7,341 bases of DNA, taken from positions 1-7,341 of the forward strand of contig DGTW01000076.1 of assembly GCA_002393835.1 (NCBI GenBank). Direction: 5' to 3'. Below, piece after piece: positions 1-5,298 of this stretch (position 1 is its first letter; every line of letters begins with the position of its first letter). Below the pieces are notes generated by a model. It made no database searches. It worked only from the letters and a program-made list of their open reading frames with translations, and was not told where the DNA came from. The position numbers were made by a program, and so were the translations under genes. The stretch comes from Treponema sp. UBA4326. Its GTDB lineage: Bacteria; Spirochaetota; Spirochaetia; Treponematales; Treponemataceae.

Positions 1-829
1 CGCCGATATTGTATTTTTCGCCTGTCTTACCAGAATTTACAATCTGCCATACAGCCCTGTTGTGATCCTCGACATAAATCCAGTCGCGGATATTCTTTCC
101 CTCGCCGTAGACAGGAAGGTTCTTTCCGTCACGGATGTTTGAAATCATGAGCGGCAAAAGCTTTTCAGGGAACTGATACGGACCGTAATTGTTCGTGCAG
201 TTTGAAAGAGTTATTGGAAGGCCGTAAGTGTGATAATAAGCCATTACGATGTGGTCAGAGCTAGCCTTTGAAGAAGAGTATGGGCTTCGCGGGTCGTAAG
301 GAGTTGTTTCAGTGAAATAGCCGGTCTCGCCCAAAGAGCCGTAAACTTCGTCCGTGGAAATATGATGGAAAAGAACATCGTCCCGCTGATGATCGAGAGA
401 GATTCCCCAGTAATTTCGTGCTACATCAAGGAGCGTGAAAGTGCCCATCACGTTAGTTTTGATGAATGCTTCTGGACCTAAGATTGAGCGGTCAACATGG
501 CTCTCTGCCGCAAAGTGAATAACAGTGTCGATGTCGTACTGCTTGAAGATTCGCTCAATCTCGGCACGGTCGCAGATGTCAACTTTCTCAAAGAAATATC
601 GTCGTTCGTTCTCAGGCACACCTTTTCCGAATTTTTCCTCGACCATAGAAAGGTTCTCAAGGTTTCCGGCATAAGTAAGGCAGTCAACATTGACGATTTT
701 TCCAGTAAAGCCCGAGTCCATGAATTCCTTTGAGCCAGTCGCACTCAGCCCAAAAAGATAGTTAATAAAATTAGAGCCAATAAAACCAGCCCCGCCAGTT
801 ACAAGTATATTTTTTAGTTTCCTAGACAT
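1..829 (-). CDS. rfbB: dTDP-glucose 4,6-dehydratase (RfbB/RmlB), C-terminus cut by window edge
   Basis: Second enzyme of dTDP-L-rhamnose synthesis: a cytoplasmic, NAD-dependent short-chain dehydrogenase/reductase of the extended type that converts dTDP-glucose to dTDP-4-keto-6-deoxyglucose. The 276 visible residues show the Rossmann motif GGAGFIGS (residues 12-19 region), [11 protein letters not shown] at 105-115, the catalytic STDEVYG at 158-164 (Thr159, Asp160, Glu161), the YSSSK Tyr184/Lys188 pair and [14 protein letters not shown] at 213-226. Family members are about 330-360 residues, so roughly 60-80 are missing to the left. I place the start at the ATG at 829 (MSRKLKN) because GGAGAA lies just upstream at 834-839. 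The in-frame ATG at 841 has no ribosome site. It is the last of three rfb genes here, 140 bases after rfbC, and that gap is full of repeats. Identification is secure. Confidence 0.97.
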   Translation of the reverse strand, partial: MSRKLKNILVTGGAGFIGSNFINYLFGLSATGSKEFMDSGFTGKIVNVDCLTYAGNLENLSMVEEKFGKGVPENERRYFFEKVDICDRAEIERIFKQYDIDTVIHFAAESHVDRSILGPEAFIKTNVMGTFTLLDVARNYWGISLDHQRDDVLFHHISTDEVYGSLGETGYFTETTPYDPRSPYSSSKASSDHIVMAYYHTYGLPITLSNCTNNYGPYQFPEKLLPLMISNIRDGKNLPVYGEGKNIRDWIYVEDHNRAVWQIVNSGKTGEKYNIG

Positions 830-833
830 ATTC

Positions 834-839
834 TTCTCC
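834..839 (-). promoter_or_regulatory. Ribosome binding site of rfbB
   Basis: GGAGAA on the minus strand ends four bases before the ATG at 829. It decides the start: it lies inside the codons that would follow the alternative upstream ATG at 841, so translation probably begins at 829. It is the best Shine-Dalgarno match among the genes in the window. Confidence 0.7.
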
Positions 840-850
840 ATATTTTTAAC

Positions 851-877
851 CACAGATTACACAGATGGCACAGATTA
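851..877. repeat. Three tandem nonamers with CACAGAT core
   Basis: Three direct copies of a nonamer (CACAGATTA, CACAGATGG, CACAGATTA) begin at 851, 860 and 869. The same CACAGAT core recurs in the rfbA-rfbC gap at ten-base spacing. It lies in the untranslated stretch between rfbC and rfbB, beside the heptad inverted repeat. It does not look like a gene part and probably belongs to a dispersed intergenic repeat family. Repeats of this CACAGATTACACAGAT type occur, as I recall, in the intergenic regions of several unrelated bacteria, but I could not check this. Confidence 0.75.
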
Positions 878-880
878 TTT

Positions 881-976
881 AAGTTGAAAGTTGAAAACGG
901 AAAGTGGAAAGTTAATTTTTTATTTGTGCAAAAAAATGAACTCAGTTTTCAGTTTTCAGTTTTCCACTTTCAGTTT
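881..976. repeat. Inverted repeat of 5 + 5 heptads between rfbC and rfbB
   Basis: The left arm, 881-915, is five consecutive heptads on the plus strand: AAGTTGA twice, then AAACGGA, AAGTGGA and AAGTTAA. The right arm, 942-976, is five heptads of the same family on the minus strand: AAACTGA, AAGTGGA, then AAACTGA three times. A 26-base AT-rich spacer (916-941) separates the arms. As RNA the arms could fold into an imperfect 35-base-pair stem, because most AAGTTGA/AAACTGA differences become G-U pairs. The outermost right heptad contains the rfbC stop codon TGA (970-972). Possible roles are a dispersed repeat element, an RNA processing or stability hairpin, or an attenuator between rfbC and rfbB. 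The structure is read directly from sequence and the role is unknown. Confidence 0.8.
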
Positions 977-1572
977 GTTCCAATCCATTTTCCCTTGATG
1001 TCAAAATAGTCGCCGTTGGGGTCGAAGGCCGGGTGCTTGCCGTCTTTTTCGCTCAACAGAGGCTCGATTTCAGGGGCAATGCTTTTCCAGTCGATTCCGA
1101 TTGTCGCATCATTCCACATAAGCCCGCCCTCGCCTTTCGGGTCGTAGAAGTCTGTGCATTTGTAGGCGAAAACGGCTGTGTCAGAAAGGACATAAAAACC
1201 ATGGGCAAAACCTTCAGGGATATAGAACTGGTTCTGCTTTTCTGAATCAAGGATAACCCCGTAATATTTTCCAAAAGTGGCAGAGCCTTTTCGTAAATCT
1301 ACGGCAACATCATAGACACGGCCGCTTACAGCCCGCACCAGCTTTCCCTGAGGGTGCTGAGTCTGGAAATGAAGCCCCCGCAAAACGCCTTTTGAAGATG
1401 AAGACTGATTGTCCTGGACGAACTTCATTTTAAGTCCGGCCTCAAAAAAATCCTTTTCTGAATAAACCTCAAAAAAATAACCGCGCGCATCCCCGAAAAC
1501 TTTTGGCTGAATCTCATAAAGCCCTTCAAAAACTTTTCCGTCCGCTGCCAGACATTTCTTGAACTCAAACAT
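970..1572 (-). CDS. rfbC: dTDP-4-dehydrorhamnose 3,5-epimerase (RfbC/RmlC)
   Basis: Third enzyme of dTDP-L-rhamnose synthesis: a cytoplasmic, normally dimeric cupin that epimerises C3 and C5 of dTDP-4-keto-6-deoxyglucose. It is 200 residues, slightly longer than the usual 180-190. Diagnostic segments are GYFFEVYSEKDF at 31-42, VLRGLHFQ with the probable catalytic His68, PQGKLVR at 75-80, IPEGFAHGF with His124, and YKCTDFYDP at 137-145, which holds the expected catalytic Tyr. SEKD at 174-177 probably gives the Asp partner of the His. The ATG at 1572 follows only a weak ribosome site (GGGG, six bases upstream). The last residue Asn200 and the TGA stop are supplied by the first heptad of the adjacent repeat, so the C-terminus may have been reshaped by repeat insertion. 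It sits between rfbA and rfbB on the same strand, presumably co-transcribed. Confidence 0.97.
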   Translation of the reverse strand: MFEFKKCLAADGKVFEGLYEIQPKVFGDARGYFFEVYSEKDFFEAGLKMKFVQDNQSSSSKGVLRGLHFQTQHPQGKLVRAVSGRVYDVAVDLRKGSATFGKYYGVILDSEKQNQFYIPEGFAHGFYVLSDTAVFAYKCTDFYDPKGEGGLMWNDATIGIDWKSIAPEIEPLLSEKDGKHPAFDPNGDYFDIKGKWIGTN

Positions 1573-1592
1573 AAATTACCCCAAACAATTCT

Positions 1593-1663
1593 ATCCACAG
1601 ATAGACACAGATTTTCACAGATTAGGGTATAAAATCAGTGCATATCTGTGTTAATCTGTGGAT
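1593..1663. repeat. CACAGAT inverted repeat between rfbA and rfbC
   Basis: The arms 1593-1612 and 1644-1663 are complementary at 18 of 20 positions and enclose a 31-base loop. Inside, CACAGAT occurs at 1596, 1606 and 1616, and its complement ATCTGTG at 1644 and 1654, always ten bases apart. The right end touches the rfbA stop codon at 1664-1666 with no gap. It fills most of the 91-base rfbA-rfbC gap. It has no T-run expected of an intrinsic terminator on either side, so I read it as an intergenic repeat that could fold in the polycistronic mRNA. The core is the one seen at 851-877. Confidence 0.8.
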
Positions 1664-2539
1664 TTATTTCTCCGCGATGTATTTCAAATATGCACCGTAA
1701 TCGGTTTTATAGCCCTGGGCCAGCTTCAACAAATCTTCTTTTGAAAGCCAGCCGTTCGCATAGGCGATTTCTTCGATACAAGAGACATACATACCTTGTC
1801 TTTTCTGGATTGTGGCGATGAAGTTGCTTGCCTCCAAAAGACCGTCGTAAGTTCCGGTGTCGAGCCAGGCCATACCACGACCCAGCAATTCCACGGAAAG
1901 GCTGCCTTTTTCAAGATATGCGTTGTTGACTGCCGTGATTTCAATTTCACCACGGGCTGAAGGCTTGACCTCGCTTGCAATTCTGACAACTTCATTATTG
2001 TAGAAATAAAGGCCCGGAACTGCGTAGTTAGATTTTGGTGCTTTTGGCTTTTCTTCGATTCCCAGGACTTTTCCGTTATTGTCGAATTCAACGACACCGT
2101 AAGCCGTGGGATCTTTTACCATATAACCGAAAATTACGGCTTCACTGGCCTTTGATTCAATTTTTTCCCTTGCATTTTTGAGGGTTCTGGTAAAACTTTG
2201 TCCGTAGAAGATATTGTCACCAAGAACGAGGGCAACATCATCATTTCCGATAAAGTCTTTACCAACGATAAAGGCGTCCGCTAGTCCCCTTGGCTGAGTC
2301 TGAACGGCATATTCAAAATGCATACCAAGCCATGAACCGTCCCCGAAAAGTTCCTTAAAAAGCGAAATATCTCTCGGCGTTGAAATGATGAGGACTTCAC
2401 GGATTCCTGCCAGCATGAGACAAGAAAGCGGATAATAGACCATAGGCTTGTCGTAAAGAGGAAGAATCTGCTTTGAGACAGCTTTTGTTATTGGATAAAG
2501 GCGGGTTCCGCTTCCGCCAGCAAGAATTATTCCTTTCAT
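1664..2539 (-). CDS. rfbA: Glucose-1-phosphate thymidylyltransferase (RfbA/RmlA)
   Basis: First enzyme of dTDP-L-rhamnose synthesis: a cytoplasmic nucleotidyltransferase joining dTTP and glucose-1-phosphate to give dTDP-glucose and pyrophosphate. It is usually a tetramer feedback-inhibited by dTDP-rhamnose. The 291 residues match the normal family length. They show GGSGTRLYP at 8-16 with Lys23 of SKQ for the triphosphate, LGDNIFYG with metal-binding Asp108, EEKP with Lys164, and WLDTGT with the second metal Asp227. The ATG at 2539 is preceded by AGAGGT at good spacing. An in-frame ATG at 2626 would add 29 hydrophobic residues unlike any family member and is rejected. It is the first gene of the minus-strand rfb operon and is divergent from the Wzi-like gene. 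Confidence 0.98.
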   Translation of the reverse strand: MKGIILAGGSGTRLYPITKAVSKQILPLYDKPMVYYPLSCLMLAGIREVLIISTPRDISLFKELFGDGSWLGMHFEYAVQTQPRGLADAFIVGKDFIGNDDVALVLGDNIFYGQSFTRTLKNAREKIESKASEAVIFGYMVKDPTAYGVVEFDNNGKVLGIEEKPKAPKSNYAVPGLYFYNNEVVRIASEVKPSARGEIEITAVNNAYLEKGSLSVELLGRGMAWLDTGTYDGLLEASNFIATIQKRQGMYVSCIEEIAYANGWLSKEDLLKLAQGYKTDYGAYLKYIAEK

Positions 2540-2546
2540 CTGATAT

Positions 2547-2587
2547 ACCTCTTTTCTGATATTATCTTGAATATAAAAAATTGTAAA
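2547..2587 (-). promoter_or_regulatory. Putative promoter and ribosome site of the rfb operon
   Basis: On the minus strand, TTTACA (2582-2587) and TAATAT (2559-2564) are 17 bases apart and could be the -35 and -10 boxes. An overlapping GATAAT (2561-2566) is an alternative -10. AGAGGT at 2547-2552 is the ribosome site, seven bases before the rfbA ATG. If the boxes are right, the leader is only about 13 bases. The whole gap is AT-rich, so box-like hexamers are expected by chance and the promoter part is weak. The ribosome site is convincing. Confidence 0.35.
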
Positions 2588-2656
2588 TATATGCAATATA
2601 ATGCGGAGAGCCTGGCACCTATTCATCTTTGTCTATTCTTTTCTCCTTTATTTTGC

Positions 2657-2662
2657 TATAAT
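2657..2662 (+). promoter_or_regulatory. Candidate -10 box of the Wzi-like gene
   Basis: A perfect TATAAT ends ten bases before the ATG at 2673. No good -35 hexamer lies 16-18 bases upstream; the nearest, TTGTCT at 2629-2634, is 22 away. If used, transcription would start about four bases before the ATG, leaving no room for a ribosome site, and indeed none is seen. A second TATAAT at 2597-2602 is an alternative that would give a leader of about 60 bases. Confidence 0.3.
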
Positions 2663-2672
2663 CCTTTCCATT

Positions 2673-4490
2673 ATGAAAAAATTTTTCCTGTCTCTCGCAA
2701 TTCTTCTTTCAGGCTCGTCAATGTTTTTTTCTCAGGAAAGCCTTGATTCCGTCGAGGAAAGATACTATGACTTCCTTTCCCTGAATGGAATCACAAAGCG
2801 AAATTATCTGACTTACCGTACTTTGAGCGACGAGAGATGGAATCCAGAGGAAGATGACTGGAGGCATGTCTGGTCAAATAATAATTTGGGGCTAAAAAAA
2901 GAAATCTGGCGTGGCAGGGACAGGTCTGTTTTCCATCCAGAAGAAGGAGAGCCATTTACAAAATCCAGCATCAAGCCATGGCTTCATGATTTTTTCGTTC
3001 TGGGAATAGATAATGCCCTGTCGTATAAAATTTTCGGACCTGAATGGTATTCTAGCTACAACACGGATTTGCCATACGGCGTGAATGACGGGGGACTCTG
3101 GCAGGGAGTTGGCTACAATACAGCTTTTACAGGCGGGGCTCGCATCGAGGGCTTTGGTTTTGAGCTGACGGTTAAGCCTCAGATTTCCTTTTCTCAGAAC
3201 AAAGCCTACGACTACCTGACTTCTTCTTCCATGCAGTCTTCATTATATCAGGGAAAGGCCGCTGACTACGGTTACTGGTGGACCCGAGTTGACATGGTGC
3301 AGCGATACGGAGAAAACTCTTTCTGGAAATTTGACTGGGGAGACACGGAGCTTCGCTGGACTTGGCACACATTCACCCTTGGTTTCGGAACTCAGGCTGT
3401 TTGGATTGGCCCGGCTTTTTACTCACCCACCCTATCATCGAACAATGCGCCGACTTATCCAAAATTTGACATAGGACTGAGGCGGACACAGATAAGGATT
3501 CCTTTCCTCGGCTGGTATATCGGCGATATAGAGACAAGATTCTGGGTTGGAAAGTTAGCCGAATCTGATTATTTCGACAATAATGATTCCAATGACCATA
3601 ATCAGATTTCAGGTTTTACTTTTTCATACTCACCTTCCTTCCTCAAAGGCCTGACCCTTGGCGTAACGAAAATCACCCTGAACAAATGGGGTGAGTCTTT
3701 CTGGCGCTACGCCTGGCCGGGCTGGTATTTGAACACAATCAAGGCGAATTCAAAGAGCTCTGGCGAGGACATGAAGGCTTCTCTGGTGGCAGACTGGGTG
3801 TTCGAGAAAGTCGGTTTTGAAGTTTATGGAGAGCTTGGCTTTGATGACTTTATGGCTGATGGCTTCAAGCTCTACGAGTACCAGCGTTACCCCTTTCACG
3901 CAGTCACTTACACATGGGGATTAAAAAAATCCCTCAATATCTGGAAATCAAAAAAAATCCGGGGCCTCTTGCAGTTTGAGTGGAACAATTCAGAGGCCTC
4001 CCAGGACTATCAGATGTGGTCAGGAAGTTCATATAATTTTGGTACACATGGCCAGATTACACAGGGCTATACCAACGGCGGCCAGTGGATTGGAAGCGGT
4101 TACGGATACGGCGGTAACAGCCAGCTTCTGAGCTTTACACTCTATAGTCCACACGGCTATGAGAAAATCTTCATCCAGAGGAACAACCCTGACAACAACT
4201 ACATATACAGTCAGTGCGTTGATGCTGATGATGTTGAGACAACAAAACTCGGAAGCGAGAATTTCACGGCCTTTAAGGCCAACTTCAACATAGGTTTTGA
4301 AGAATTGTGGTATGTCCTGCCAAATCTTTCGCTCAGGTTTTCTTTTGTTTACAACAAGGTCATAAACCCCAAGTATGACCCGGGTGTCACTTACAGGGCA
4401 CAATATAAGGGCACGACTTTCGACTATCGCAGGGAATACAACTGGGTGAATAACTTCCACATCATGTGGAGCCTTAAATATCAGTTTTAG
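2673..4490 (+). CDS. Wzi-like capsule assembly outer-membrane beta-barrel protein
   Basis: Predicted outer-membrane barrel of 605 residues. Known Wzi proteins bind capsular polysaccharide at the cell surface and help its assembly. Residues 1-20 form a signal peptide (MKKFFLSLAILL then SMFFS-QES, cleavage near 20). The mature part is rich in Tyr, Trp, Phe and Gly in alternating strand-like patterns. It ends FHIMWSLKYQF, a classical barrel C-terminus with final Phe. Two segments resemble Wzi family blocks: WIGPAFYSPTLSSNNAP at 244-260 and GYTNGGQWIGSGYG at 465-478. It is longer than E. coli Wzi (about 480), with an extra N-terminal part (about 20-140). The ATG at 2673 is chosen because it begins the signal peptide; the in-frame ATG at 2601 adds 24 odd residues. 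There is no ribosome site before it. The divergent rfb operon supports a surface-glycan role. Family placement is by motif memory and moderately sure; the barrel call is strong. Confidence 0.78.
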   Translation: MKKFFLSLAILLSGSSMFFSQESLDSVEERYYDFLSLNGITKRNYLTYRTLSDERWNPEEDDWRHVWSNNNLGLKKEIWRGRDRSVFHPEEGEPFTKSSIKPWLHDFFVLGIDNALSYKIFGPEWYSSYNTDLPYGVNDGGLWQGVGYNTAFTGGARIEGFGFELTVKPQISFSQNKAYDYLTSSSMQSSLYQGKAADYGYWWTRVDMVQRYGENSFWKFDWGDTELRWTWHTFTLGFGTQAVWIGPAFYSPTLSSNNAPTYPKFDIGLRRTQIRIPFLGWYIGDIETRFWVGKLAESDYFDNNDSNDHNQISGFTFSYSPSFLKGLTLGVTKITLNKWGESFWRYAWPGWYLNTIKANSKSSGEDMKASLVADWVFEKVGFEVYGELGFDDFMADGFKLYEYQRYPFHAVTYTWGLKKSLNIWKSKKIRGLLQFEWNNSEASQDYQMWSGSSYNFGTHGQITQGYTNGGQWIGSGYGYGGNSQLLSFTLYSPHGYEKIFIQRNNPDNNYIYSQCVDADDVETTKLGSENFTAFKANFNIGFEELWYVLPNLSLRFSFVYNKVINPKYDPGVTYRAQYKGTTFDYRREYNWVNNFHIMWSLKYQF

Positions 4491-4508
4491 GAAATCCTTC
4501 TGTCGTTA

Positions 4509-4527
4509 GTTTTTCAATTGGAAAAAC
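4509..4527 (+). terminator. Weak AT-rich hairpin after the Wzi-like gene
   Basis: GTTTTTC (4509-4515) and GAAAAAC (4521-4527) are perfectly complementary around a five-base loop, 18 bases after the stop codon. The stem has only two G-C pairs and no T-run follows, so it is a poor intrinsic terminator. It is the only stem I see in the 80-base gap before the ABC gene. Confidence 0.2.
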
Positions 4528-4535
4528 AATTCTGA

Positions 4536-4564
4536 TTGAGTCTCATGGAAAAATAAGGTAGAAT
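4536..4564 (+). promoter_or_regulatory. Putative sigma-70-type promoter of the ABC ATPase gene
   Basis: TTGAGT (4536-4541) and TAGAAT (4559-4564) are separated by exactly 17 bases, matching four of six and five of six consensus positions. The predicted transcription start falls at or beside the ATG at 4571, so the message would be leaderless. The only ribosome-site-like bases, AAGG at 4555-4558, are 12 bases from the ATG and lie upstream of the predicted start of transcription. If the gene is instead read through from the Wzi-like gene, that AAGG could serve as a distant, weak site. Confidence 0.4.
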
Positions 4565-4570
4565 AAAAAT

Positions 4571-5296
4571 ATGGCAGTAATCGAATTAAAGAATGTAAGC
4601 AAAATCTATCAAATGGAAAAAGTTCAGGTAAGGGCCGTTGATAATGCCTCCTTCAAAATCGAGCAGGGAGAATTTGCGGCGCTTTCTGGTCCCTCAGGCT
4701 CGGGAAAATCAACCCTCCTCAATATGATAGGTCTCATCGATTTGCCAACTTCAGGCTCGATTATCCTTGAGGGAACCGATGTCTACAGGGGAATTAACCT
4801 GGAAAAATCAAAAAAAGTTCCTTTCAAGATTGACTCAAAACTCACTGAACTTCGACGCAGCCATCTTGGCTTTATCTTTCAAACTTTTAATCTAATACCT
4901 GTCTTGAATGTCTGGGAAAATGTTGAATTCCCCCTCACCCTCGGAAAATCCGTAGCTTCTAGCCTTTCTGCAAGCGAAAAAAAAGACTGGGTTTCTTTTT
5001 TGCTTGAGACTGTAGGCTTGTCTGACTGGAAAAACCACAAGCCGTCCGAGCTTTCCGGTGGTCAGAGGCAGCGTGTTGCAATCGCCCGTGCACTTGTCAC
5101 AAAGGCTCCTATTATCCTCGCCGATGAGCCGACCGCAAACCTGGACTCAAAGAACGGAGACCAGATTCTTGAGCTTATGAAAAAACTCAACGAGGAACTT
5201 AAGACAACATTTGTTTTCTCAACCCATGACCCGAAAATTGTCGCACTTAGCAACCATGTAATCAAAATTCGGGACGGAAAGATTCAGGAAGCCTGA
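4571..5296 (+). CDS. ABC transporter ATP-binding protein, LolD/MacB/FtsE type
   Basis: Cytoplasmic ATPase of 241 residues that would drive an FtsX/MacB-fold permease, the class covering lipoprotein release (LolCDE), MacB efflux and FtsEX. All ABC motifs are intact: Walker A GPSGSGKST at 40-48, Q-loop Gln104 in FIFQTFNLIP, signature LSGGQ at 161-165, Walker B IILADEP with catalytic Glu186, D-loop NLDS at 190-193 and switch His219. About 12 extra residues lie between the strand after Walker A and the Q-loop (around 71-92, Lys-rich) compared with E. coli LolD. No permease gene is adjacent. The gene upstream is the Wzi-like barrel, and downstream the neighbouring gene converges with only two bases between stop codons. 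The opposite operon encodes a LolA-like protein and a barrel, which favours an envelope-trafficking role over efflux. The ATPase assignment is certain; the substrate is unknown. Confidence 0.93.
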   Translation: MAVIELKNVSKIYQMEKVQVRAVDNASFKIEQGEFAALSGPSGSGKSTLLNMIGLIDLPTSGSIILEGTDVYRGINLEKSKKVPFKIDSKLTELRRSHLGFIFQTFNLIPVLNVWENVEFPLTLGKSVASSLSASEKKDWVSFLLETVGLSDWKNHKPSELSGGQRQRVAIARALVTKAPIILADEPTANLDSKNGDQILELMKKLNEELKTTFVFSTHDPKIVALSNHVIKIRDGKIQEA

Positions 5297-5298
5297 GC

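Noticed and set aside
478..744. Minus- and plus-strand short frames within rfbB
   Set aside because: The rfbB frame is open through the region with all family motifs; these are alternative-frame shadows.
881..976. CRISPR-like array
   Set aside because: Units are seven bases with no spacers and opposed orientation, so it is an inverted tandem repeat and not a CRISPR.
1593..1663. Intrinsic terminator between rfbA and rfbC
   Set aside because: The stem is long with a 31-base loop, is not GC-rich and has no following T-run; termination here would also cut the rhamnose operon.
1726..2097. 123-residue minus-strand frame overlapping rfbA
   Set aside because: It is an out-of-frame shadow of rfbA, a clearly real enzyme gene on the same strand.
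2540..2626. N-terminal extension of rfbA by 29 residues to an ATG at 2626
   Set aside because: The added residues are not part of the nucleotidyltransferase family, while the ATG at 2539 has a good ribosome site and begins the conserved MKGIILAGG.
2601..2672. Extension of the Wzi-like protein by 24 residues to an ATG at 2601
   Set aside because: It would place a second hydrophobic stretch ahead of a complete signal peptide starting at 2673; no ribosome site supports it.
4029..4460. 143-residue minus-strand reading frame inside the Wzi-like gene
   Set aside because: It lies wholly antisense to a convincing barrel gene, has no recognisable domain or ribosome site, and is a coding shadow.
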